Below are positions 8,635 to 16,588 of a DNA stretch of 64,000 nt, piece after piece. Each line of letters begins with the position of its first letter. The first letter of the stretch is position 1. Below the pieces are notes generated by a model. The model searched no databases. It was not told the origin of the DNA and saw only the letters and a list, made by a program, of their open reading frames with translations. The stretch comes from Acidaminococcaceae bacterium (GTDB taxonomy: Bacteria; Bacillota; Negativicutes; Acidaminococcales; Acidaminococcaceae), in NCBI GenBank assembly GCA_022484685.1, contig JAKVKY010000001.1:1-64000 (forward strand). The letters run 5' to 3'. The position numbers and the translations under genes were made by a program.

Positions 8635-9519
8635 ATTTTAACATTCAAGGAAGTTGCCGTTGACGATAAGGAAGTTTTTGAACGCTACATTTCAAAGCCG
8701 CATTTTATGGGTTCGGAATGTGCTTTCACCAATATGTTCCTGTGGCGTAATTACTTTCATACTTACTGGACTATCAATCATGATTTTTTACTGATTAAGG
8801 TGAAGAAGAGCGGTAAGGACTTTTTCCTGCAGCCGTTTGGCGGCAAGGACGAAGATTTGCCCCTGGTGATTGCCGAACTGCGTACGTACCATGACAATAA
8901 GGGCTTTGAGTTCCACGGCATTTACGAAAATTCCCTGGAACGGCTGCGTCCCTTTGCGCCTACGGCTAACTATGAGGAAGACCGGGACAACTGGGACTAT
9001 GTCTATCTGCAGACGGACCTGGCTAACTTGTCCGGACGTAAATATCACGGCCAGAAAAACCATTATAATTCTTTTAAAAAGACTTATCCCGATTATACTT
9101 TTGAAATGATAAATCCCAATATTTATGCGGAGTGCCTGGCTTTCGGTGAAGAATGGTGCCGCAAGAAGATGATGGACGACGAAAGTGTGAAGTACGAGAT
9201 TCAGGCTATCCGGGAAGCCTTTGTTAACTTTAACAAGCTGGGTTTGCGAGGCGGCGCCATCCGCGTGGGCGGTAAGATCAGAGCCTTTAATTTCGGCCGC
9301 AAGATTAACGACGAGGTGGCCGTACAGCATGTGGAAAAAGCGGATCCCGATATCCGGGGTCTCTATACTGCTATCTGTAAGGAATGCGCGGAAAAGATCT
9401 GGCCGGACGTGAAATATTTGAACCGGGAAGAGGACATGGGCCTGCCGGGATTAAGGAAGGCCAAGGAAGATCTGCACCCGGTGACCATGGTCAAAAAGTT
9501 TAATCTGTTTATTAAGTAG
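8635..9519 (+). CDS. DUF2156 domain protein (lysyltransferase-like), probable ATT start
   Basis: This is a DUF2156 protein, related to the GNAT-fold catalytic part of phosphatidylglycerol lysyltransferases; its substrate is unknown. The first ATG (8707) would remove the conserved opening (LTFKEVAVDDKEVFERYI, then FTNMFLWR). In frame, the only plausible initiation codon between the stop at 8620 and that ATG is ATT at 8635, seven bases after a perfect AGGAGG. This gives 294 residues, the usual family length. The GNAT-like half contains LRGGAIRVGGKIRAFNFG and YLNREEDMGLPGLRKAKE. It is followed closely by a second acetyltransferase, so the two may act together. Confidence 0.8.
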   Translation: MLTFKEVAVDDKEVFERYISKPHFMGSECAFTNMFLWRNYFHTYWTINHDFLLIKVKKSGKDFFLQPFGGKDEDLPLVIAELRTYHDNKGFEFHGIYENSLERLRPFAPTANYEEDRDNWDYVYLQTDLANLSGRKYHGQKNHYNSFKKTYPDYTFEMINPNIYAECLAFGEEWCRKKMMDDESVKYEIQAIREAFVNFNKLGLRGGAIRVGGKIRAFNFGRKINDEVAVQHVEKADPDIRGLYTAICKECAEKIWPDVKYLNREEDMGLPGLRKAKEDLHPVTMVKKFNLFIK

Positions 9520-9528
9520 GTGGACAAG

Positions 9529-10710
9529 ATGGAATATAAGATGGTGACTCCGGCAAACCTGCCGCAGGTCATGGCTTTGTGGGATTATTGTTTTGAAAAG
9601 GCGGGAACGCCTTTCTTTGAGTGGTATTTTCGCGAGTACTGTTTAAAAAATAATCTGGTCCTGGGCGGTTTTGCAGAAAAGACCGGCCAGCTGGCCAACA
9701 TGCTCCATCTGAACCCCTATAATGTCTTGCTCAGGGGACGCAAGGAAGCCATGCCGTATATCGTAGGGGTGGCTACGGCGCCGGGAGCCAGGGGCAGGCA
9801 TCTGACCTTGCCGCTGCTGGAGATGGCGTTTAAGGTGCTCCGGGGCGAGCGGTTTGCTTTCGCCCTGCTCATGCCGATTAATGCCGGCATCTACCTGCCT
9901 TATGATTTTGCCTATTGTTATTATAAACACGAGTACCGTCTGCCTCTGACGGCTTTAGAGGTGCCGCCGCCGCTGGAGGATACCAGGGTGGAACTGGTGC
10001 CGGATCTGGACGCTGGTTATTTTGCACCGGTCTATGCGGCTTTTGCCGCCCGGCATCACGGTATGGTGGTGCGGAATGAATTCCAGTGGCACAAGCTTTT
10101 AACCGTGCATAAGCTGGAAAAGGTCCAGGCCGCGGTAGCTTTTACCGGGGACCAGCTGACCGGTTACATGTTCTATACCATTGAGGATAAAACTTTTAAG
10201 ATTCAGGAACTGCTCACGGTGAACCTGGATGCCAAGCGGGCTTTACTGTGGTATGCCAAGGGCCATCTCTCTCAGGCGGAGAATCTGGAGTGGGGCGCAC
10301 CGGTGGATGATTTAACCTATCTGGATTTTAAGCAGCAGGACTATACAGGTGCTCTGGCGCCGTTCATGATGGCCCGGTGTATCGATGCCACCACGGCTTT
10401 ACAGGCCCTGACCGTACCGGAGCAGATGCCGGACGGGGAAGTAACACTGCTGTTAAGCGATAAACTGATTGCGTTAAATAACTATCTGCTGAAGCTGACT
10501 ATCAGCGGGGGGCAGCTGACCATGGCGCTCACCGATGCAGCGGAGGATGTGACCATGGGCATGGGAGCCTTTACCCAGTTATACTTTGGCGCCTTTAGCG
10601 CCACGGAACTGGCCGCCGCCGGCAGGATCAAGGTGGCGGCGCCGGAAAAACTGGCGTTCCTGGATGCTCTTTTCCCCAAGCAGAGAAACTATATTAACGA
10701 ATATTATTAA
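9529..10710 (+). CDS. Eis-like GNAT family N-acetyltransferase
   Basis: This is a 393-residue protein with a tandem GNAT arrangement. The acetyl-CoA-binding region (YIVGVATAPGARGRHLTLPLL, about residues 78-98) replaces the usual Q/RxxGxG/A with a degenerate version. The C-terminal third (from about residue 290) looks like the sterol-carrier-type domain of Eis acetyltransferases. The ATG at 9529 has AGGTGG six bases upstream and is preferred over the GTG that abuts the previous stop. It is probably co-transcribed with the DUF2156 gene. The substrate is not predictable. Confidence 0.75.
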   Translation: MEYKMVTPANLPQVMALWDYCFEKAGTPFFEWYFREYCLKNNLVLGGFAEKTGQLANMLHLNPYNVLLRGRKEAMPYIVGVATAPGARGRHLTLPLLEMAFKVLRGERFAFALLMPINAGIYLPYDFAYCYYKHEYRLPLTALEVPPPLEDTRVELVPDLDAGYFAPVYAAFAARHHGMVVRNEFQWHKLLTVHKLEKVQAAVAFTGDQLTGYMFYTIEDKTFKIQELLTVNLDAKRALLWYAKGHLSQAENLEWGAPVDDLTYLDFKQQDYTGALAPFMMARCIDATTALQALTVPEQMPDGEVTLLLSDKLIALNNYLLKLTISGGQLTMALTDAAEDVTMGMGAFTQLYFGAFSATELAAAGRIKVAAPEKLAFLDALFPKQRNYINEYY

Positions 10711-10791
10711 GTTATTTTTTCGGTCCTCTGGCAGGACTGGCAACAAGATAATGGCCTGACAGGTTCAGGAATAAACGGCGGAGGGGTTAAC

Positions 10792-13700
10792 ATGACAAGT
10801 ATCAGACGTGTGTATGTGGAGAAGAAAGAAGCTTTTGCGGTAGAGGCGCAAGGTTTATGGGCTGACCTGGCTCATAATCTGCTCATCAAAAACTTACAAA
10901 GCGTACGGATCCTGGCCCGTTATGACGTGATGGGTCTGTCGGCGGCTGAGTTTAAACAGGCGCTGACCCTGATCTTGTCCGAGCCGCCGGTGGATAAGGT
11001 GCTGACGACTTTAAAACCGGCTAAGGATGAACATGTTTTTGCCGTGGAACTGCTGCCCGGTCAGTACGACCAGCGGGAAGATTTCGCAGAACAGTGCATC
11101 CAGCTGATTACCCAGAAGGAAAAGCCGGTGGTAGCTGCCGCCAAGGTCTACGTGCTGAAAGGCAAGCTGAGCAAGGCCGATATCGCCAAGATCAAACATT
11201 ACTGCATTAACCCGGTGGAAGCCAGGGAAGCGGCGCTGGAACTGCCCAAGACTTTGGAAGAAACTTTAACCGAGCCGGGTGCCGTAGCGAAGATGACAGG
11301 TTTTTTAAAACTGTCCAAGAAGCAAGTGGCAGCCCTGCAGCAAGAACTGGGCCTGGCCATGAGCGTGGAAGATTTGCTCTGGTGCCAGACATATTTTAAA
11401 AAATTAAGACGGGAACCGACCATCACCGAGATCAGGGTGTTGGACACCTACTGGTCCGACCACTGCCGGCACACCACTTTCATGACCTGCCTGGACAAGG
11501 TGGAGATTGCGGAGGGACCCTTTAACACGCCGATTCAGGCGGCTTTTGCCAAGTATCAGGCTGATCGGGATTTCGTGTACGGGAAAAATACCACCCGTCC
11601 CATGACCCTGATGGACCTGGCCAGCATCATCACCAAAAAATTAAAGAAACAAAAACTGGTCAAAGACCTGGATGAGTCAGAGGAAATTAATGCCTGCTCC
11701 ATCGTGGTACCAATCAAGGTGGACGGGAAAAAAGAAAACTGGCTGGTGATGTTTAAGAACGAAACGCACAACCATCCTACGGAGATTGAACCGTTTGGCG
11801 GCGCTGCTACCTGTCTGGGGGGCGCTATCAGGGATCCTCTCAGCGGCCGCAGCTATGTGTATCAGGCCATGCGGATCACCGGTGCGGCAGACCCCCGGGT
11901 GGCCATTGAAAAAACTCTGGCCGGCAAGCTGCCTCAGCGCAAGCTGACTATTGGCGCTGCTGCCGGTTACAGCGCGTACGGCAACCAGATTGGTCTGGCT
12001 ACCGGCTATGTGCATGAATATTATCACGACCGTTTTGTAGCTAAGCGGATGGAGGTGGGCGGCGTCATCGGCGCTGCGCCCCAGGATGCCGTACGCCGGG
12101 AACGTCCGGCGGCCGGGGATATCGTAGTCCTGTTAGGCGGACGTACCGGTCGCGACGGTATCGGCGGTGCTACCGGTTCTTCCAAGGAACATACGGTGGA
12201 GAGCCTGGCTACCTGCGGTGCCGAAGTGCAAAAAGGTAATCCGCCTACCGAACGTAAGATTCAGCGTCTGTTCCGTAATCCCAAGGTGACGCTGCTCATT
12301 AAGCGCTGCAATGATTTCGGCGCCGGCGGTGTTTCCGTGGCCATTGGCGAACTGGCCGACGGCCTGACGATTGACCTGGACAAGGTAACCAAGAAATATG
12401 AAGGCCTGGATGGTACCGAACTGGCTATCAGTGAATCCCAGGAGCGGATGGCGGTAGTCATTGCGGCTAAGGATTGGGCCAAGTTTAAACGGGCGGCGGC
12501 TAAAGAGAACCTGGAAGCCACCGTGGTGGCTAAAGTTACGGCAGAGCCGAAGCTGATCATGCGCTGGCGCGGTCAGGAAATCGTCAACATTGAACGGGCC
12601 TTCCTGGATACCAACGGCGTGGCACAACATGCCAAGGTGAAAGTTGCCAAGATTAAGGGCGCCTCGGCCTGGGATCAACTGCCGGCTGCCGTGAAGAGTA
12701 CTAAAAAATTAGAGCAGGCCTGGCTGGCGAACTTGCGCCGCCTGAATGTCTGCAGCGAAAAAGGGTTGTGTGAACGTTTTGATAGTACGATCGGCCGCGG
12801 CACCGTGGAGATGCCGTTTGGCGGTAAATATCAACTGACGCCTACCGAAGGTATGGTAGGTCGTCTGCCGGTGCTGGGCGGAACTACTACGACCGCCAGC
12901 GTCATGGCCTGTGGTTTTAATCCGGACGTGGCCTGCTGGAGTCCCTTCCACGGCGCCATGTACGCGGTGACGGAATCTATCGTGCGGGCGGTAGCCCTGG
13001 GGGCAGACCCGGATCAGCTCCGCTTCTCCCTGCAGGAATATTTCCAGAAACTGGTCAAGGCCAGTGACTGGGGCCAGCCGTTAGCGGCACTGCTGGGCGC
13101 CAACTCTGTGCTGGATGCCATGCAGGTTCCGGCTATCGGCGGCAAGGACAGCATGTCCGGTACTTTTATGGACAAGCATGTTCCGCCTTCCTTACTCAGT
13201 TTTGCCGTCGGCATCATCGATGGTGACAAAGCTGTCAGCAGCGAGTTTAAAACTGCCGGCAGCCAGGTCATCTTTATCGCTTGTCCGGTCCTGGAAGGCG
13301 GCGTCCTGGATTTTGCAGCCCTGCGTACCAACCTGCGGGCCGTGCATAAACTAATGACCAAAGGTAAAGTTTTAAGTGCGACCGCCGTAAAAGAAGGCGG
13401 TATTGCCGCAGCAGTTACCACCATGTGTCTGGGTAACGACCTGGGCTTTAGTTTTGTGAAACCTTTCCCGGATCCGGAATGTCTGTTTACCCTGCAGCCG
13501 GGCGGTATCCTTTTGGAAGTGGCGGCAAAGGCGGACCTGGAGAAATTGTTGAAGGACCTGGATTATCTGCTGTTAGGTAACACCACGGCAGCTGGTAAGC
13601 TGGTTATCAATGACTGTGAGTTGACGCAGCAGGAATTACTGGCTGCGTATACGGATACCCTGGAACCCATTTTCCCGTCTCATACCACAGGCGCAGTGAC

Positions 13701-14565
13701 GCCTGAGGACATCGACCAGCCGTTGACGTACAGTAAGCTGCCGTTGACGGCGCCGGTGAATATTGCCAAACCCCGGGTTTTCATCCCGGTATTCCCTGGC
13801 ATTAATTGTGAGTACGACAGCGCCCAGGCTTTTGAGGCTGCCGGCGCCAAACCGGAAGTTTTTGTGGTCCGCAACCTGACGCCCCAGGCGGTAGAAGAAT
13901 CTATAGCGGCCATGGTGAAGGGCATTAACCAGTCCCAGATTATCATGATCCCCGGTGGTTTTAGTGCCGGTGATGAACCGGACGGCAGCGGCAAGTTTAT
14001 TGCCACCATGCTGCGTAATCCCCGTATCGCGGCGGCGGTCCAGGATTTGCTCCAGGTTCGCGACGGTCTGATCCTGGGTATCTGCAACGGCTTCCAGGCC
14101 CTGATTAAGTTAGGCCTGCTGCCTTACGGCGAGATTCGTCCATTGACCGCCACGGCGCCCACGCTGACCTTTAATACGATCGGCCGCCATGTGAGCCAGA
14201 TGGTTTACACCCGGGTGGTTTCTAATAAATCGCCCTGGCTGGCAGGGGTAGAACCGGGCCAGATCTTTGCCATCCCTGTTTCCCACGGTGAAGGTCGTTT
14301 CTATGCACCGGTACCGACCATTAAAAAACTGTTTAAGTCCGGTCAGATTGCCACCCAGTATGTGGACCTGAACGGGAAACCGACCATGGAAAGTCCTTAT
14401 AATCCTAACGGTTCCCTTTACGCGGTAGAAGGTTTGACCAGTCCGGATGGACGCGTGCTGGGAAAGATGGGGCACAGTGAACGGTATGTGCCGGGTCTCT
14501 TCCAAAATATTTACGGCGCTAAGGATCAGCAGTTGTTTAAGAGCGGCGTCAAGTATTTTAAGTAA
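10792..14565 (+). CDS. purL: Phosphoribosylformylglycinamidine synthase, single-chain PurL
   Basis: This 1257-residue enzyme makes FGAM from FGAR, glutamine and ATP in purine synthesis. It is the large fused form, not the PurS/PurQ/PurL split set typical of Bacillus. An N-terminal PurS-like domain is followed by the first AIR synthase half with ETHNHPTEIEPFGGAATCLGG (about residue 323), the second half with GGTTTTASVMACGF and IGGKDSMSG, and a C-terminal glutaminase from about residue 995. The nucleophilic Cys is in GICNGFQ near residue 1098; SHGEGRF and the tail GHSER follow. GGAGGGG precedes the ATG. No other pur genes are near, and its terminator is interrupted by an insertion sequence. Confidence 0.97.
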   Translation: MTSIRRVYVEKKEAFAVEAQGLWADLAHNLLIKNLQSVRILARYDVMGLSAAEFKQALTLILSEPPVDKVLTTLKPAKDEHVFAVELLPGQYDQREDFAEQCIQLITQKEKPVVAAAKVYVLKGKLSKADIAKIKHYCINPVEAREAALELPKTLEETLTEPGAVAKMTGFLKLSKKQVAALQQELGLAMSVEDLLWCQTYFKKLRREPTITEIRVLDTYWSDHCRHTTFMTCLDKVEIAEGPFNTPIQAAFAKYQADRDFVYGKNTTRPMTLMDLASIITKKLKKQKLVKDLDESEEINACSIVVPIKVDGKKENWLVMFKNETHNHPTEIEPFGGAATCLGGAIRDPLSGRSYVYQAMRITGAADPRVAIEKTLAGKLPQRKLTIGAAAGYSAYGNQIGLATGYVHEYYHDRFVAKRMEVGGVIGAAPQDAVRRERPAAGDIVVLLGGRTGRDGIGGATGSSKEHTVESLATCGAEVQKGNPPTERKIQRLFRNPKVTLLIKRCNDFGAGGVSVAIGELADGLTIDLDKVTKKYEGLDGTELAISESQERMAVVIAAKDWAKFKRAAAKENLEATVVAKVTAEPKLIMRWRGQEIVNIERAFLDTNGVAQHAKVKVAKIKGASAWDQLPAAVKSTKKLEQAWLANLRRLNVCSEKGLCERFDSTIGRGTVEMPFGGKYQLTPTEGMVGRLPVLGGTTTTASVMACGFNPDVACWSPFHGAMYAVTESIVRAVALGADPDQLRFSLQEYFQKLVKASDWGQPLAALLGANSVLDAMQVPAIGGKDSMSGTFMDKHVPPSLLSFAVGIIDGDKAVSSEFKTAGSQVIFIACPVLEGGVLDFAALRTNLRAVHKLMTKGKVLSATAVKEGGIAAAVTTMCLGNDLGFSFVKPFPDPECLFTLQPGGILLEVAAKADLEKLLKDLDYLLLGNTTAAGKLVINDCELTQQELLAAYTDTLEPIFPSHTTGAVTPEDIDQPLTYSKLPLTAPVNIAKPRVFIPVFPGINCEYDSAQAFEAAGAKPEVFVVRNLTPQAVEESIAAMVKGINQSQIIMIPGGFSAGDEPDGSGKFIATMLRNPRIAAAVQDLLQVRDGLILGICNGFQALIKLGLLPYGEIRPLTATAPTLTFNTIGRHVSQMVYTRVVSNKSPWLAGVEPGQIFAIPVSHGEGRFYAPVPTIKKLFKSGQIATQYVDLNGKPTMESPYNPNGSLYAVEGLTSPDGRVLGKMGHSERYVPGLFQNIYGAKDQQLFKSGVKYFK

Positions 14566-14602
14566 GTCAGGCTGGCGCAGTTGGTTTCAGGATAAATTAA
14601 AA

Positions 14603-14623
14603 CCCGGCGGGAAAAATTTCCTG
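14603..14623 (+). terminator. Left half of the purL terminator, split by an IS
   Basis: CCCGGC (14603-14608) plus GGGAAAAATTTCCTG would pair with GCCGGG and a T run that now lie beyond the IS, at 15997-16008. Rejoining the flanks gives a near-perfect 12-bp hairpin followed by five T. Confidence 0.8.
14609..14623 (+). repeat. Left 15-bp direct repeat flanking the IS
   Basis: GGGAAAAATTTCCTG is repeated exactly at 15983-15997. It is the apparent target duplication, though 15 bp is longer than the 3-5 bp usual for IS3 elements. Confidence 0.75.
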
Positions 14624-14640
14624 TGAACTGGTAAACTTTA

Positions 14641-14680
14641 AGTAGACATTCATAAAAAAATGGATGTCTACTCTTTTTTA
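14641..14680 (+). terminator. Terminator-like hairpin in the IS left end
   Basis: AGTAGACATTCAT (14641-14653) pairs with ATGGATGTCTACT (14660-14672), with one G-T wobble and a six-A loop, followed by CTTTTTT. It would block read-through from purL into the transposase, and its 5' arm contains the inner part of the terminal inverted repeat. Confidence 0.75.
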
Positions 14681-14722
14681 TGCTTAAATAGATATAGGAT
14701 TTGTATTTGAAAGGAGAAAACC

Positions 14723-15106
14723 ATGGGATGTTTAAAGGGTGTTCCTCATCATAAATGGACAAAAGAAGAAAAGCTTAGAATTGTAAAAATGCATCTAGAA
14801 GAGCATATTCCCATTAGGAAAATAGAGAAGAAAGAGCACATCAATCATACCCTAGTGAGTGCTTGGTGTAAACGTTATGCAGAAGAGGGTGAAGTTGCCC
14901 TTGAATCACATAAGGGTAATAAATTTGCAGCCTTACATACAAGCAAGTCTTTGAGCGAGGTAGAACGCTTACGTTTAATCATACTTAAACAGGAATTGGA
15001 ACTCGCACGCCTAAAAAAAGGCTACTTTGTGAGAGGAGTTGGTGCAAACAAGGAATACGTTATTGGCAAAGGGCAGATTTTGAAATCATCGAAGCCTTCA
15101 AAATAA
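14723..15106 (+). CDS. IS3 family transposase OrfA
   Basis: This 127-residue protein carries an N-terminal helix-turn-helix (about residues 10-60: WTKEEKLRIVKMHLEE, then INHTLVSAWCKRYAEEG) that binds the IS ends. A leucine-rich helical segment follows (LSEVERLRLIILKQELELARLKK) and serves for multimerisation in this family. AAAGGAG lies eight bases upstream of the ATG. An A7 run at 15013-15019 near its 3' part is a typical -1 frameshift site. Readers that slip leave this frame for orfB; those that do not continue another 30 residues to a stop. Confidence 0.9.
   Translation: MGCLKGVPHHKWTKEEKLRIVKMHLEEHIPIRKIEKKEHINHTLVSAWCKRYAEEGEVALESHKGNKFAALHTSKSLSEVERLRLIILKQELELARLKKGYFVRGVGANKEYVIGKGQILKSSKPSK
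15013..15019 (+). other. Probable programmed -1 frameshift site
   Basis: The heptamer A-AAA-AAA followed by G is slippery in the orfA frame. A one-base backward slip enters a frame that is open from here through the whole of orfB, giving an OrfAB fusion transposase spanning 14723-15945. Confidence 0.75.
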
Positions 15107-15114
15107 GATATCCC

Positions 15115-15945
15115 GTGATGCTTCTTTGCAAGGTATTAGGCGTAAACAGATCCGGATTCTACAAATGGCGTTCGCGTCACGGAAAGCTAAATAGCTATGA
15201 AACCAACAGGCAGGTCCTTACCGGAATGCTGAAAGAGCTCCACTTAAAGCATAAGACTTGGGGATATCACCGCTTGGCTCAAGCCATACGTGAAAACACC
15301 GGGTGGAAGTTCTCAGATAATCTGGCCCATAAGTGTTGCAAGCAGGCAAAGATTTATTCTCTGGTACGCCATTATAAATACAGAAAGCCTGGAGCGGAAA
15401 GCGTTAGGTTACCAAATATCGTGCAAGGTAAATGGATAGCCAAAAGACCGTTGCAGATAGTTGTGTCAGACATGACTATCCTCAAGACGAAGAAAGGGAA
15501 CTATGAGTGGACGTTACTTGTGGACACCTTTAACAACGAGATTATCTCGCATGCTTTCTCTGCGCGCAGGGGAGATTCAGGGACATACTATAAATGTTTA
15601 GCAGACCTTATAAGGATGCTCCCTAAAAAACAAAAGCAGACGGCCCCAACAGTTTTGCACACCGATCAGGGAGCCGTCTACTCGTCCATGGCCTTTTACG
15701 AGGCCCATAGATATTATAATATAAAACGGTCAATGTCGCGAGGGGGTACCCCGACGGATAATCCAATTATTGAAGCCTTGAATGGTTGGATAAAGGACGA
15801 ATTATATGTGGACTTCGGGCTAAAAACCACGAACGACGTGCCCGGAGTGCTTAATAAATATGTTAAATATTTCAACAATAAGCGTTCTGCAGCTGCATTG
15901 GGATACAAAACCCCAATTCAGTACAAGACCGAATTGGGGTTTTGA
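15115..15945 (+). CDS. IS3 family transposase OrfB (DDE integrase domain)
   Basis: This is the catalytic half of the transposase, 276 residues if started at the GTG/ATG pair but more likely made as an OrfAB fusion, because the frame is open upstream to the frameshift site. An HTH_21-type segment (MLLCKVLGVNRSGFYKWRSR and HLKHKTWGYHRLAQAIRE) precedes the rve integrase core. The DDE residues are visible: Asp in IVVSDMTIL, Asp in VLHTDQGAVYSS and Glu in PIIEALNGWIKDEL. It ends KTPIQYKTELGF, with coding sequence that also forms a terminator palindrome. The protein appears intact. Confidence 0.92.
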   Translation: MMLLCKVLGVNRSGFYKWRSRHGKLNSYETNRQVLTGMLKELHLKHKTWGYHRLAQAIRENTGWKFSDNLAHKCCKQAKIYSLVRHYKYRKPGAESVRLPNIVQGKWIAKRPLQIVVSDMTILKTKKGNYEWTLLVDTFNNEIISHAFSARRGDSGTYYKCLADLIRMLPKKQKQTAPTVLHTDQGAVYSSMAFYEAHRYYNIKRSMSRGGTPTDNPIIEALNGWIKDELYVDFGLKTTNDVPGVLNKYVKYFNNKRSAAALGYKTPIQYKTELGF

Positions 15946-15950
15946 GTTTT
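15907..15950 (+). terminator. Terminator palindrome at the orfB 3' end
   Basis: AAAACCCCAATTC (15907-15919) pairs perfectly with GAATTGGGGTTTT (15931-15943) around an 11-base loop. It overlaps the last codons of orfB and its A/T flanks could terminate in both directions. Confidence 0.8.
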
Positions 15951-15982
15951 CTTATTGTGTCTACTTTTGCTTGACAGGTTCA

Positions 15983-15997
15983 GGGAAAAATTTCCTG
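15983..15997 (+). repeat. Right 15-bp direct repeat flanking the IS
   Basis: Exact copy of the repeat at 14609-14623. It continues into CCGGGCTTTTT, the right half of the interrupted purL terminator. Confidence 0.75.
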
Positions 15998-16055
15998 CCG
16001 GGCTTTTTCGTAGGCCGTGCAATTTTGTCTGGAATTAGCAAGTTTTTGTGGCGCA

Positions 16056-16093
16056 ACCAAGTTACGATGGCTCGACCAAATTACGATGGCGCA
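16056..16093 (+). repeat. Two tandem 19-bp repeats
   Basis: ACCAAGTTACGATGGCTCG (16056-16074) is followed by a second unit differing by one base over its first 16 bases. The surrounding 16009-16139 holds no gene that I can support. Confidence 0.6.
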
Positions 16094-16139
16094 CTAAAAT
16101 TGCTGTTGGGTATTTCTTTTTTCCGACGCAGTTTCCTGC

Positions 16140-16403
16140 TCACAGTTTAAATAAGACACTGCTCTGGGACTTTTTCGGTTTTTCATCGGCCAGGGGATGC
16201 ATTTTTCTCTCCGGGTGGTCAATCAGTTCCATTTCCTCGGGACGGATCTTGCCGCGTTTACTTTCAAAATCATCAATGATCCATTTCAGGATCTGTTCAA
16301 TTTCCTTGTTCACGGAACGTCCGTTATAGTCAGCGATAACCTTCATTTTTTTCATAACCAGCGGATGAATCCGGAGGGTAAAACGTGCTGTTGCCATTGT
16401 CAT
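16140..16403 (-). CDS. Arc/CopG-like ribbon-helix-helix DNA-binding protein
   Basis: This 87-residue protein has a ribbon-helix-helix N-terminus (TARFTLRIHPLVMKKM, then ADYNGRSVNKEIEQILKWII), the dimeric fold of Arc, CopG and many antitoxins. The remaining tail is charged and of unknown role. The ATG at 16403 has GGAGG (16410-16414) six bases upstream, so the longer in-frame start at 16421 is rejected. It is isolated: no toxin-like gene lies next to it, so an antitoxin role is unsupported. A candidate promoter and direct-repeat operator lie upstream, suggesting autoregulation. Confidence 0.8.
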   Translation of the reverse strand: MTMATARFTLRIHPLVMKKMKVIADYNGRSVNKEIEQILKWIIDDFESKRGKIRPEEMELIDHPERKMHPLADEKPKKSQSSVLFKL

Positions 16404-16446
16404 GATAAACCTCCACGCCATTGAGAAGCCATTTCCAGCTCTGCGA

Positions 16447-16463
16447 CGTCACTATTGCGTCAC
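16447..16463 (-). promoter_or_regulatory. Candidate RHH operator (direct repeats)
   Basis: CGTCAC occurs twice, at 16447-16452 and 16458-16463, exactly 11 bases apart, about one helical turn. Tandem half-sites with this spacing are typical targets of ribbon-helix-helix repressors. They lie in the 5' leader of the RHH gene. Confidence 0.4.
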
Positions 16464-16479
16464 TTTGTTGTCTAGCCTT

Positions 16480-16508
16480 ATTATATAAAAAAGTTCCCCG
16501 GACCGCAA
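16480..16508 (-). promoter_or_regulatory. Candidate promoter of the RHH gene
   Basis: Read on the minus strand, TTGCGG (16508-16503) is followed after 17 bases by TATAAT (16485-16480). The -35 lies within the palindrome at 16497-16515. Confidence 0.55.
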
Positions 16509-16515
16509 GTCCGGG
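16497..16515. repeat. GC-rich palindrome between the RHH and M16C genes
   Basis: CCCGGAC (16497-16503) and GTCCGGG (16509-16515) flank a 5-base centre. T runs lie on both sides, so it may be a terminator in either direction, or an operator over the minus-strand -35 box. Confidence 0.6.
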
Positions 16516-16588
16516 ACGGTGATTTTTTACTGTTATGGACCCTGCTTTTGTGCTATACTATTATATATGTCTGCACGGGAGGAAAAGC

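Larger units (their letters stand above)
14624..15982 (+). mobile_element. IS3-family insertion sequence (IS150-like), 1359 bp
   Basis: The element starts TGAAC and ends GTTCA. The terminal 25 bases are imperfect inverted repeats sharing TGAAC at the tips and AGTAGACA at the inner end. It carries orfA and orfB in the 0 and -1 frames, as in IS3. Its composition is visibly more AT-rich than the surrounding genes, which suggests recent arrival. It lies inside the purL terminator hairpin, in the same orientation as purL. Both reading frames are open and the catalytic residues are intact, so it may be active. Confidence 0.9.

Noticed and set aside
16140-16403. Toxin-antitoxin module
   Set aside because: The RHH gene could be an antitoxin, but no toxin-sized frame with a ribosome-binding site lies on either side.
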